DNA from: Sipunculus nudus | Lineage: Eukaryota; Annelida; Sipuncula; Golfingiida; Sipunculidae | Assembly (NCBI GenBank): GCA_026874595.1 | Contig: CM049310.1 | Coordinates: forward strand, 86,095,056 to 86,159,055 | Direction of reading: 5' to 3' | DNA length: 64,000 nucleotides | Shown: positions 13,701 to 23,952 of the stretch, one piece after another | Numbering within the stretch: the stretch's first letter is position 1 | Layout of the letters: the number at the start of each line of letters is the position of its first letter | Program-made: the position numbers and the translations under genes | The notes under the pieces: generated by a model | What the model was told of the DNA's origin: nothing | The model's input: only the letters and a program-made list of their open reading frames with translations | Databases searched by the model: none

Positions 13701-16700
13701 GTGTTTGTGTATGCACGCGTATGCAAGTCCGTCGCGGGTAGTACGAAGTCTATTGGTTAATGCTAGCGATATAAAATCCACAGTCTCAGAGTCCGACTAC
13801 AAGTCCGAATCCAAGCCACTTGTGCCCAAGTCCAAATGCAAGTCCTTGTGCTTCGAGTGAAAGTCCGCTTCCTTCGACTCCGAGTCTTTTGAACACGAGT
13901 GCAAGTCAGAGTCCAAAATGTTATAAAACTGATTACGGGTTACCATCGCACTATTCAGATAGCCCCTCGCTGATTCACCGGAAGGAAAAATGTTTGTGCT
14001 TTTAACTCAAGGTATATTATTCAATAATCAAAGATACCACGATTAAATAATTAAAACAATCCATGAAAAATGTAAATGTTGCAAAACATTAAATATATTG
14101 TGAATTTTATCTATATACAGATGAAAAAAAAGATTGAAAAGTATTTGGGAAACCCACTGTTTTGAGGGGTATTTCTGAAACTAATTTCAAGTTTCCCCCA
14201 GGACAATCTCAAATCGATTTCAAGTTACCGGGGTTACCCTGAAGCAGAGGTTATCTGAATTCGCTGCACCGGAACAGGAGTTGGTCAAAATCAATCACTG
14301 GAGCAATTACGTCTCAAACTGATTTTTCTTTCTCTTATTACGTACCTGAATATACGCCACGATGGCTAAACCGAAATACTTGACTAATGAAGTGGTGTTT
14401 TAACTAACACGACAGTCCGTAAACAATCATATGTCTTATTGAAGAAAATTATGAACAAATTTGTTCTTCTCATGAGGAACAAATTTTAGCTAATCATACT
14501 GGTGAGGCGCATGAGGAAATACACATTTTAAACATTTTTATGTGGTGGAGTTAACTGCCTCCATTATAGTTTACCTAAATTTGTACATCTGCAGAATTCC
14601 AATCGGGTTTCGGACTATGTGACAGGACAGCAGCATTTCCTCTCATTACATATCCTGGTGTTAATAAGGCTCGTTGATAATGCATCTTCGTGCCCTGGGT
14701 GTACAAATGTCCCCATTGCTGGGTCACACCACCGAGGAACCCTCGAAAGGTGCACTCGTTTGTAAGTGAAGCCCGCCTTCCTATTGTTAAGCCCACAGAG
14801 CGCTCACCCGGGGTGGTTGGCCCCGTGAAAAAAAAAACATCGCTCTTCCCCTAGTAAACAGAAGTCGGTATGGAGATACACCAACTATTATTTATGACTT
14901 TGTGTGTGTGTCCACAAGACTAACTCCTGGTTAAAGAATGTTTATTAAACGTGATGTAGATTTTGGTCAGTGTGTACATCATAAAATGATTTAAATTTGC
15001 TGAATATTTCTGCGAAAATGAATCAGGAGTATAATATAATTTTATTGAGAGTATTTATCACTACCATGGACGGATCCAGGATTTTGTTTTGTTAAAAATA
15101 TAATTACTGACCGTTCTCGGTATGTAACATATTGTTTAACGTGTTCCAGTTCAAACCAAGCATTTTAGTGGCTGTAATTTCAGTTATTACGCACGCATGT
15201 CCAATCCGGTCAGCAATACCCACAAATATACAAAAAAGATAACAGATATGAAAATAAATAAAATTTGGATACGCATGTTGTACTGTTGATAAGCATACTT
15301 ACTGGTATAAAGTGTATACTTCTGCCGGCAAGAAAATAACCTCCGACACTTCCTCTGTTTTTTCGTGAAGTCTAAATCAAAGAAAATAAAATATTACAGT
15401 TTTTATCAGAAAATGTATTGAACAGAGAACTATGGGAGGCGGCTGTCCTTGAGGTGTTGTCCGGAAACGAATTCGCTGTAAATTATTTCGTGGCAGCTGT
15501 AACAGAAATATTGTAGAATTTGATGGACCAGAAGTGGTAACAAGAAACAAGCTCTGCTGATTGCGGGCCACGAACTGTAATAGGATATAGAACCCATGCT
15601 GGACGCAGTGAAGTGGACGGACAAGCGAGTGTTGAAGTAACCATTTGTTTGAAGGTACGCAGTTGTGCGGAGGGACGCGGTCGTGTGGAGGTACGCGGTG
15701 TTGTGGAGGGACGCGGTGGTGCGGAAGTGCGGAAGTGCGGAAGTACGCAGCGGGAGGGAGGCGGTGACCTGGGGGACGCGGTTGGGTGGAAGGACGAATT
15801 GGCGTGGGGGGTTGCAGTGGTAAAGCCGTATAGGGGCGCGGTTTCGTGGAGGGACGCGGTGGTGTGGAGGGTCGAGGTGGTGTGGAGGAACGCAGTGGTT
15901 TGAAGATGCAGTGGCCTGAAGAGAGGCGGAAATCGTGTCATGCTGTGTCAGGAAATTATGTTTGGTGTTAAGGATAATTTGCCTGTCACGACGCACAGGG
16001 TGCGTAGAATGTCCAACTATAATTTAAGATCTGAGATTTCGCAATGCCTGAAATGTTGACTAATTTGAGTTTATTTAGTTATCCCCTTCAGTGGAGGGAG
16101 GGGGGGGGGGGGGGGGGGAGTTGAGGAATAACACTCACACTTGCTGAACAATAAACTGTTGTCATTTTTATTCGAAAAATACATTTTACCGGCGGGATCT
16201 TATTTGTCGACATGGAATATTTGTTAGATACATGTAGATACATACAATTACGATTGAGATTATGTGCAACCCGTTGTACTATATAGATAGCTTGGTAAAA
16301 AGGTATAAAATAAACAACATAGAGCATTGTAGTTTATTATGCCCATCTTGCTGGAAATAAGGAAAGATAGGTTTTCTTGTACTTAAAGGTGTGAGCGCAC
16401 CAAAATAATGATGCACAGAAAGTATCAACACGTATCGTTAATTGTCACATTATGAAGAAATCGTAGCTACTTCACCTCTGTTATCAGGGCTGGCTTATCA
16501 GATGAATATATCACCTGTGGAGACATTCCTGATCTACTGGCCAATATCAATAGGGGCGCAGCATGCTCTCAGCATGGAGCGTGTGTGTTGGGGGGGGGGG
16601 GGGGGTGCGACCTGCATGAATTCTCGAAAGTGTGTGCTCAGGTGCAGATCCATAACTTCTCACATTAATACCTAAGGGGGGAGGGGGTGCCATGAAGCCT

Positions 16701-17444
16701 AACGTTTTGTCCCCTCTCTGTTTTTAAACACCTTTCATCTTATCATATAGGTATAATTCTCTAATGGATACCTCCATAATCTTATCAAAACACAATTGCA
16801 TAAATCTCGTTCAATGTGTGGAGGGGTCATGTTTCAGTACAGGTTGGCAATTTATTGCATGGTGGTCTTTGTTCTACAGAATGAATCATGTGGACGTGCT
16901 TTTAACAGGGGGCATACATGTACAACTATTTCAGCTTTTGAAACTGACTATTGCAGCAATAATTATTACTCGTCAAGTTTGTCTAAAAGACAATACCAGG
17001 AATTCTGTGGCAACACATTTACAATGCTTCTCATGGACCCCTGCCAAAAAGTACGTGATTCTACTGTTGTTACATGTAAAAATGCGTTATACTATAAGTA
17101 TAAATATATATTCATAGTAAGACAAAATAAAAGAGAAAAAAAAATTAGGGCAGCCATTAAAGACATCAGTTCTGACCGTATGATGCATTCTGTGAGGGTT
17201 CAAACAGAAACAAAATCTATAGAATTTGCATATTTGCACCTTTACTCCGACCGGTATGGGTACAACTTATATTATTATACCATAAAATATATGATACTGA
17301 TAAGATATAAGGATAGATACACTGATAAACACTCACCCATAATCCTACAAAGAGCACAAAGGCGAAATAAGTCAATATGACTACAATATCGCCCACGTGG
17401 AGCGCAGTGCCTGCCACCTGACCAGTTGCCATGGTCCTGCGCAT
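2106..17444 (-). CDS. slc5a-like: Sodium/glucose cotransporter-like protein (SLC5 family), 10 exons, 3' end beyond window
   Basis: Ten minus-strand exons (17337-17444, 15303-15371, 10638-10742, 9627-9686, 8888-8992, 7896-8001, 7423-7503, 6576-6781, 3503-3638, 2106-2213) splice in phase into 361 codons. SLC5 proteins are plasma-membrane symporters that couple Na+ entry to sugar uptake. Family hallmarks in order are VGDIVVI (TM1 start), [108 protein letters not shown] and [11 protein letters not shown]. Residues matching the human SGLT1 sugar site are present: N68 (N78), H73 (H83), E92 (E102), Y275 and W276 (Y290/W291), K306 (K321). The Na2-site serines of TM8 and Q457 fall beyond the left edge. 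I chose the ATG at 17444; a second in-frame ATG lies four codons in. The subfamily (SGLT1/2/4/5/SMIT2-like) cannot be settled here. Confidence 0.93.
2725..3290 (+). repeat. Tandem repeat with ERE-like palindromes, intron 9 of transporter
   Basis: Diverged units of about 155 bp share CATGTTTT, a CATAGTTCA-like stretch, ATATAGGTCACCATGACCTA and TTTCAGGTTTCCATG. Three copies hold the perfect inverted repeat AGGTCACCATGACCT (2733-2747, 2806-2820, 2960-2974). A fourth at 3118-3132 is degenerate. The array ends near a (GGAC)n-like run at 3228-3240. Confidence 0.8.
3503..3638 (-). CDS. SLC5 exon 9
   Basis: 136 bp, between TTGTAG and GTACGC. It encodes [27 protein letters not shown] and [10 protein letters not shown]. 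The Lys of GYIK corresponds to human SGLT1 K321. Confidence 0.92.
3639..6575. other. Intron 8 of transporter gene
   Basis: About 2.9 kb of AT-rich sequence. No exon is seen. Only a dispersed repeat at 6350-6545, beside the exon 8 donor, is recognised. Confidence 0.6.
6350..6545 (+). repeat. Dispersed CCTCCGC-ended repeat, internally deleted copy
   Basis: It starts TTACCTCCGCATAGG followed by CATCCGTGTCTCTTTGTTTG and ends CGGCGGAGGAATGCGCTCT. Both ends match the family seen at 10945, 45600 and 59050. It lies 30 bp from an exon. Confidence 0.6.
6576..6781 (-). CDS. SLC5 exon 8 (sugar-site YW)
   Basis: 206 bp, beginning in phase 1 after AATAAAG and ending in phase 0 before GTGAGC. It contains VGGFE, one extracellular loop Cys (SCG), [13 protein letters not shown] and WYWCADQ. 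Tyr and Trp equivalent to human SGLT1 Y290/W291 are present. Confidence 0.93.
6995..7375. repeat. (AAT)n - (ATT)n microsatellite, self-complementary
   Basis: Long AAT tracts are followed by an ATT tract, so the region can fold on itself. A ~50-bp segment containing GAAAAATTCAATATTAATG is present twice (7080 and 7188). It fills most of the 641-bp intron 7 of the transporter. Poly-Ile open frames here are artefacts. Confidence 0.9.
7423..7503 (-). CDS. SLC5 exon 7
   Basis: 81 bp, phase 1 at both ends, between CATACAG and GTACGT. It encodes [20 protein letters not shown], a hallmark SLC5 segment. A large AAT/ATT repeat starts about 45 bp beyond the donor. Confidence 0.9.
7691..7753. repeat. (TA)n microsatellite
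   Basis: About 31 TA units in intron 6 of the transporter. Confidence 0.95.
7896..8001 (-). CDS. SLC5 exon 6
   Basis: 106 bp, starting in phase 0 after CCTTAG and ending in phase 1 before GTGAGT. It encodes [19 protein letters not shown] and a helix ending TIT(G). Confidence 0.9.
8888..8992 (-). CDS. SLC5 exon 5
   Basis: 35 codons, phase 0, between GGCAG and GTGTGT. It encodes the [13 protein letters not shown] loop and the helix ending IFTKIS, both near-invariant in SGLTs. Confidence 0.92.
9627..9686 (-). CDS. SLC5 exon 4
   Basis: 20 codons, phase 0, between CTTTTTCAG and GTAAGT. It encodes [20 protein letters not shown], a conserved SLC5 transmembrane segment. Confidence 0.9.
10638..10742 (-). 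CDS. SLC5 exon 3 (TM2, sugar-site N/H/E)
   Basis: 35 codons, phase 0, between CTCTTGCAG and GTGAGT. It contains [19 protein letters not shown] and ends YELN. The Asn, His and Glu equivalent to human SGLT1 N78, H83 and E102 are all kept; I79 is replaced by Val. Confidence 0.92.
10945..11170 (+). repeat. Dispersed CCTCCGCC-ended repeat, copy
   Basis: It contains CCCGCCAGGAGGATACG, a TG-rich run, CAGGGCATTTCCAGAATG, GATTAGGTTTTGGTGTGG and TATTCATAAATGTGCAGTCA. The same blocks in the same order recur at 45600-45830 and 59050-59365, and inverted at 20405-20720. Confidence 0.75.
11300..12440 (-). pseudogene. Decayed non-LTR retrotransposon reverse transcriptase
   Basis: Fragments in changing frames show the RT order: [43 protein letters not shown], then [26 protein letters not shown] and [19 protein letters not shown], then the C-terminal ARCRS-type tail. 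The catalytic FADD box reads PAGD. Stops and frameshifts are frequent. It is a non-LTR (LINE) fragment of the CR1/L2/Rex-like type, antisense relative to none of the host gene (same strand as the transporter). Confidence 0.85.
13785..13925 (+). repeat. Degenerate AAGTCC hexamer array
   Basis: Repeated CAAGTCC, GAGTCC and AAGTCCG motifs at 6- or 12-bp spacing. The complementary GGACTTGGACTC motif appears at 59690-60020. Confidence 0.65.
14575..14850 (-). repeat. SINE body, 5'-truncated
   Basis: The reverse complement carries TGAGCGCTCTG, GGGCTTA, CAGCAATGGGGAC and TACACCCA. These match in order the body behind the tRNA-like head at 33045-33250. Confidence 0.6.
15303..15371 (-). CDS. SLC5 exon 2
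   Basis: 23 codons, phase 0 at both ends, between a TTTAG acceptor and a GTAAGT donor. It encodes the conserved cytoplasmic motif [14 protein letters not shown] followed by HFIP, where vertebrate SGLTs have WWP. Confidence 0.88.
15640..15925 (+). repeat. 18-bp GC-rich minisatellite
   Basis: Imperfect units of GGAGGGACGCGGTGGTGT, about 15 copies, in intron 1 of the transporter. Since 18 is a multiple of 3, several frames stay open on both strands; those ORFs are by-products. Confidence 0.88.
16095..16120 (+). repeat. Poly-G tract
   Basis: Run of about 20 G after GTGGAGGGA. A shorter one is at 16590-16606. Confidence 0.9.
17337..17444 (-). CDS. SLC5 exon 1 (start codon, TM1 start)
   Basis: 36 codons from the ATG, ending LFVGLW before a GTGAGT donor (phase 0). 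The stretch [20 protein letters not shown] is the first transmembrane helix of the SLC5 family. The N-terminal tail is short (about 16 residues), and a second ATG lies at codon 5. Confidence 0.88.
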
Positions 17445-17525
17445 AAGAGCGTATAGTTCACGTTTGGAGGCCTACATTTCGTGAGGTACAATAACAATGC
17501 CCGCAAAGATAACCTATGTACAGGC

Positions 17526-17537
17526 GGTCACGTGGGT
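17526..17537 (-). promoter_or_regulatory. E-box GTCACGTG upstream of the transporter ATG
   Basis: GGTCACGTGGG lies about 85 bp upstream of the chosen ATG. It is a strong USF/MiT-type E-box. No TATA box is evident. It could be 5'-UTR or coincidence. Confidence 0.3.
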
Positions 17538-17724
17538 ACAGTTGAGGACCACACAAGAATGAATTACTTTGATCTGAGTTTACATTTTCCTTATCGATCC
17601 CCCTAGCGGGATGCCGTGATCATAAAAATTACGAAAGGAATAACATACTTCAAAATCAAATGAAAGAGACAGGTACATATATACTAACGAAGACATTTGC
17701 AATATTTCTTTTGAGGTGATCCAT

Positions 17725-17849
17725 AAGAGAGAGCGAGAGAGAGAGAGAGTGAGAGAGAGAGAGAGAGAGAGAGTGAGAAAGAGAGACTGGAGGCGGGGGG
17801 GGGAGGGGGGCGGGCGAACGGACGGCGAAGAAAACAAATACATGAACAC

Positions 17850-17931
<82 letters not shown>

Positions 17932-17967
17932 TTGCGTCAGTTCATCTTCGGGGGGGGGGGGGGGGAC
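17725..17967 (+). repeat. (GA)n, G-rich, (TA)n and poly-G cluster
   Basis: GA repeat 17729-17778, G-rich 17793-17812, TA repeat 17853-17929, poly-G 17950-17965. It lies just upstream of the transporter start. Confidence 0.92.
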
Positions 17968-18104
17968 TGATTTTCGGCGTAGGACCCACGAATATTGAAG
18001 TACATGTATATATGCAGAATTGGATTCAAAGTCTAACATTTTAATATTGCTATTCATATAATTTTATTTCCAACATCTAGATATTTTTTTCAAAATAGCT
18101 GAGG

Positions 18105-18205
18105 GTGAAGAAGGGGGTGCTTACATTGAACACCCTCCTTGCTGAAAAATTGGGTATATATACCCCCTATCCTACTGTATAGACGCGCCCTGTTTATAAA
18201 TACAT
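18105..18205. repeat. Short dispersed repeat (pair with 47640-47730)
   Basis: TTACATTGA, then a C-rich run, GCTGAAAAATTGGG, TATATATACCCCC and ACGCGCCCTG. The same order occurs at 47640-47730. Confidence 0.5.
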
Positions 18206-19023
18206 TTACTTCAGGTGTTGGTTTTCATATCCACATGAGTTGCGTATGCTAGGACATGTTTACTCGTCACGTTTGAAAGACACTTTATTAAACGTGTATG
18301 ACGAAATAGGCGAGCATGTCATGGCCGGGTCACGTTTCTCCGGTGACACTTACATGAATACAGGTTGCAGTGATATAAAACATGGAAAATTCTAACCCAA
18401 AGTCCGGTCCAAGTAGTAACGGTAACCGCTGTTGATAAATGTATATGTATGCAAATGAATGCTTTAGTCCCTGTAATAAATCAGTGCCTTGATATTATGC
18501 CTTAAACATTTACTTAAGACTCCTCTCATAAAGATGTTGGTGTCTGTCTGGTGCATAGACCTTGTTTCCGGGGAGGGATGGGGTTATACATATACCTTTT
18601 CTCCCTATATGTTTTAGAGGAATAAAAGTTTTTAATTCCGAGATACCTTCGAGAGAGTTTCATTATATTTTCCTAAATAGCCTTTCAATTATGCAACTCA
18701 TGTCGGAAAGATTTAGGATATCGTATGTATCGATTGCCACAATGAATTGTCATAAATGTCGGAAAATAAGAACATATCTTTCCTAATATATGGTGAAAGA
18801 GTTCGATTGAAGAAAATAATCATATTCTGGGAGAGGGATTTTTTTTTCCTTTTTATCATAAGGGAGGAGAGGTGCTTATCCGAGAATATTTGGGGCTCTG
18901 TCGGTACTCATTTGAATTTCTCCCTCAGAAATCCAAGAAACGAAATCTCCTTCTTAATCCGGATTACATGCAAGTCGGATAATACCATAGATTATTAATA
19001 CCATTAGTGATGTGCAGATTCAA

Positions 19024-19026
<3 letters not shown>

Positions 19027-19072
<46 letters not shown>
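19027..19072. repeat. (TA)n microsatellite
   Basis: About 23 TA units. Confidence 0.93.
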
Positions 19073-19075
<3 letters not shown>

Positions 19076-20404
19076 GGCTTTCGGGAACGCAGAGGTTAGC
19101 GTTTCTGACGCAAAAAAAATCTTTTACGGACGCACACTTTTGAGTGTCCAAGCCTCAACCGAACCCGTCAGTTGTGTAAACGCCGTGTTGATAACCGAGG
19201 CCTACAATTCGCTATAAGCAAATATTCATGTAATGACACGATTTCTCAAATGGGACGCTCTAAACTCAGATGGGACTCCCAAATATTTTTGCGTCCCGGA
19301 CTCTTCAAATTTTCTTCATATTGAAATTTTATTAAATATATAAATATATATATATATATAACTTGCATGATACTGACAACATCAAACTGGTTATGAAATC
19401 CTGGTACTTTGATGGTTGTACCTGGTCATTTATTTGGTGTGCTTTTTCCGGTAGTTTTTGTGAAGAAATCCACGTTATTAAACAAAGAGCCTGCGATCAA
19501 TTAAGATACAGAGACCACTGGTAATAAATCCAGAAAATCAAAGCCATTACACATGGATTCACTTCTAAGTTCCGGGCCCTTCGATGACTAAGACCACATA
19601 CTGCTATTGATGAATCAAACTTTACACTAAACAACCTACCTGGCCCAAGACCCGGTACATGGATCTTAAGTATTAAACACTAAAAAATCATTTCTGACGT
19701 TACCTGCCCACATCACCTCAGTTTTTATCAGTTACAACCACACTAGCAAACCTGTCAGCGACGGCTAATACTGACATTTCGGGTACATTATACAGAGAAA
19801 GAAAAGACCCCGTTGTTAAATTTGTATAATAAAAGTAGAAAAAATTGTTATGTCGGCGTTCGTGTCGGAACCCCTGGGTTAACGAATTTAGGTATAGAAT
19901 GTATAAACTAAATTTCATGGACAGGAAGCAAATATATATGAAAGTATTTCTTATTTGCTAACTAAAAAGCAGGCAATGTCGGGTACAAAAAGAGGGCTTC
20001 CGGTCTAAATGGCCACAATAAAATATTTAATGTTTTATGCAATATTAGTATTTATTAATAAATAACCTTACTTTTTCTTACATGATCTAGAAGATAATCG
20101 GCATAACATTATTTTAATCTATCTCATGACATACGGTAATCACAAGTGGGTATTCGATACTTCGAAGATGTGTAAGGTCACTGTTCAATGATACAGTACG
20201 TATCACATTTGTGCCCGTTCCTAGAAAGGACATCCTCAAAAGAAAATTTTCCCTGAGTTCAAAACCGATCCCTTTATATAATTAATCAAAATTGGTGTCA
20301 TGTTTCAACATCTTTGCACTTAAATTGAGGTACTCTTAATTTACTATTATTTTAAAGTAACGATCTGTTACTTAAACACCGCGTATTTCATGAAGGCAAC
20401 TAAA

Positions 20405-20720
20405 AATCTGCATTCTATGAAAGGCAAGCCTCCGCCAAGTGGGATGCTCCCAAAACCGTGTTTGCATTCACTTATTCGGCATAATATTCCCGGGTACATT
20501 TGTGCAGAAGTATGGGTACATTGGTGAAAATTCCTAGATGACGTTTCTGAATTGTGTGCAAAATCTACACCAAAATCAAATCGGTACCTATCGGCCCTTT
20601 CCCTAAATGCCCTGGAAATTTCACGAGATTCTGTTCATGATTGCGTGGGTTATATTGTAAACAAACACGCACAAATGGGTAAGAATACATACACTCTTTT
20701 TGGAGGCAAATCCATATGTT
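20405..20720 (-). repeat. Dispersed CCTCCGCC-ended repeat, inverted copy
   Basis: It starts TCTGCATTCTATGAAAGGCA then AGCCTCCGCCAAG. The inner part is the reverse complement of CAGGGCATTT...CCGATTTGATTTTGGTGTAGA, matching the copies at 10945 and 59050. Confidence 0.6.
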
Positions 20721-23700
20721 CCGCACGCGTTCATCCGTATATAATCCTTGTTACAGTGTTTGGATGCCATCCATTCTTTTGTTTCGAACTTTGGCATCCG
20801 AAATCTTCAAAGGGCGTGTATAAAAAATCAGATTTCCACGGAATGAACTGCTACCTCCAGATCAATATGCAGTTTGTTCTAGCTTCATTCATTTGGAAAG
20901 CGTTCATAAATCAATTGACATCCTTATTGAAATATCAATACCTGCCAATTGCCCGAGTCGTATTTCCCGGGTGCCTTTGTACCTCAAAGTAACCGGATGC
21001 TACCAGGAATCGCTAAGTTGCTTTATTGACTCTGAGATGCGTGGAAGTCATCCAGAAGAAGAGATTTATCTCTTTGTATGAATGACTGGATCTGCATCCG
21101 AAATTAGGAAAATCACTTGCACGAGTTTCTTTAAAAGGTGGTCTGAAAAGACGTATTAAAAAACACAATCATGATAAAGAAAGGCTTTTTTTCGTTTGTT
21201 TGTAAATTATTACACGTACGTAGATCGTACTACGTCCCTTTGAAGGATAAAGTTACAAAGTTACCTTTGAAACGTTCACCTGATATTTGTCAAACAATAT
21301 TAAAATAATCACTCTGTCAACAAACCGGTTCATCTACGAATGTGACGCCATTAATAGAAAATATTTCTGTTAAACATACAAATTAAGACGACCAGACTCT
21401 GATTCAATTTTCTGTTAAAACAAATCAGAAGAGGTTTGCATTTCAAATTATTAATGTACCCTGAATTATTTTGTTATACCACATTGCAGACGGTTTATTG
21501 GTAATAAAGTTATATGCGTTTTCAGAATTTTAATTCTTAATGAAAAAGATTGTTTCTTATGATCCGGTTCACAAAGAATCGGTTTTAAGAGCTATCCACA
21601 TCTTCCAGAACATGAATAGTGCATTGCAAACAACAGAACTCGGATGTTCTCTTCATTAACAATATATATAATACTAGCTGCTCCCGTGGAAAATCCACGG
21701 CTCTGTCTGATGCATAATTTTGTTATGAGCTGATAGGAACTAAAGGACGCATATTTTAATTCTAAAGTTTTTTTGCAGGAACTTTTGTCATGTGTTTCAC
21801 TTATATGATATAAAGATTACTTCTGCTGTATTTCTCAACGAACACCCTCCCCCCACCCCCCCCCCCCCCCACCCCCCCACAATTTATCAACATAGAAAGA
21901 AAAATTATTCGATTCTAGAAATCACACATAAAAATAAATTTTGGAAAGAGACGTGAGGCATATACAGGGTGTACGAATTTTTAAGTGAGAAGTTTTTTTC
22001 GATACACAAAATAGGTCCAACAGCTTAATTTCTTGGGAAATATCGTAAATTTAATGATTGCATAAAGAAGCATTCTACTGTGAAATTATATGAATGATGC
22101 TTTGTATTAATTGAAGCTCAGGCGACATCGTAAAACACGATGTTTATTCAGTGAAGTCAGCTGAGGGTATAGTCTAAGGCATGTTAACAGACACATGCGT
22201 TATTTGTATACACATGCACATGTCGTTGAAGTCTCATGTACGCGAAACGTATAGCTGCCAATGTAAAAAAGATAGGCCCAGAAAAATATATTCCAACAGT
22301 ATTGTTTTGTTTAGAGGGGACCATACACCTACATTTTGATAAAGAATTAATGTAATTTCTGGCTTCCTCTATGTATATATTAATGATTAAAGGGTAATTT
22401 TGGTTGTGGAAAGTTCTTATAAGACCTTCGTGAAGGATATGTGAACTTGTTTATCAACATGTTTGTAAACAAAGGAATGTTGACAAAAGGGAAATACATG
22501 TAACCGAAGGTGGTAGGTTGCAAATATGCGGAGGCAGAATGGTCATTTGTTGCAAGGTGCCATTTGCAAAGCACTGGCTTATCTGAGTTGCTGCCAGATG
22601 CCCTTGTTGAATTTGTTTAGATATTTTGGCGGGCCCCCACACATTATAAACACGTTCAAATAAATAAAACAAACATCCTGTGTGCTGCGATATCCACGTT
22701 TTCTGGCTTATTTTTAATGTAAGCTCTAAGAGATAACCTCTAGTTTATTAAGGTCAGATGGGTGATTGGGCCCCTGTAATTACTGTAAATTGTCATGGAA
22801 TAAGCAGGTCTGATGCAAAATTGACAAATCTCTCAGATAAAATAAGCAGGTTTATATATTTTGATGAAAGCATTTTGCAAAGAAACAACTTCAGCCTTGG
22901 TTTGTTGTATTGTCTTTCAGCAAATGAACGCAAAGTATAATATACAGATTTTGCTGGAAATTTTTAGAGGGGTAGAGTAAACTGCATCTGTAATGCATTA
23001 TATTTTTGGAGGTAATGGGAATCACCCTAATATATTTTTTTCTTAAGTGTCATAATCACAGTTCAACAAAGAAATAAATATAAGTGGCTTTTTCTTTGTC
23101 CCCGAGTATAGGCCGCCCATTCGTATGCAGTTGTTCTGGCACTCGCCTGGTGAACCCGTGTTTCTGAACCATGACAATGCTTTACATGAAACGTGCACGT
23201 ATGAACGAACGAGTGATTTGTAGATGCTGACGGGGGTTTCAAAGTCCCCAAGAGATTGAGCACCCTTAGAAGTGTGAACAATCCCCCCGGGCTTCATTTT
23301 GAAAAAAAAAAATTATAATCATCTCATAAATCGGCCGAAGTATTAAAACCATGGTAATAATGGAAAGATACTTCTGAATGTATAAAAATCAACATACCTG
23401 ATAAACTATAAAACGGTGATCGTGTAAAGGGTCTCAGTTCTTTGTGTTCACTCAACGGGAAAATGCTCCCTGTTAAAAGATTCATGTGGACATGTGTTCC
23501 GCAATTGAATTTAAAATCTTTACTTCCCATTGACAGAGTAAAATTATAATGGATATAATGGAAATTGGGGTTCATTGGGGATTACAGGTCGCCTCCTAAA
23601 AAAGCGTGGCAGGCGAAAATGTTTTGCTGAACATTTGGAGAGTGTTAGGGTAAATACATATCAAAAGTCCATTTCATTTTAGAGGTAATAAGAACAACCA

Positions 23701-23952
23701 CAATATATTTTTTCTTACAAACCATTATGACAAAGTACCTTTGTCCCCGTGTGGAAGCCACACATTCGTTTTAATTTGTTTTACTACTCGCAAGCTGGAG
23801 GTCTGTACGCCCTGACTACAGATTCTAGTTTGTTATCAATCTAAAGATGCACTGGTGATATATTCATGTTTCACCGTCCCAACAGACAACGGATCTTAAA
23901 AAAATATGTGAACCCCCCCCCGGGACCCCCACCAAACCCGAATGATAATTAA

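Larger units (their letters stand above)
10743..15302. other. Intron 2 of transporter gene
   Basis: A 4.6-kb intron. It contains a dispersed repeat (10945-11170), a decayed LINE (11300-12440), an AAGTCC-rich array (13785-13925) and a SINE body (14575-14850). No exon is seen. Confidence 0.6.

Noticed and set aside
15430-15996. 188- and 152-codon minus-strand ORFs
   Set aside because: They are by-products of the 18-bp minisatellite, whose period keeps all frames open.
16796-17380. 194-codon plus-strand open frame with several cysteines
   Set aside because: No start context, domain or splice support; its 3' half is antisense to transporter exon 1 and its flank, and it is AT-rich and low-complexity at the end.
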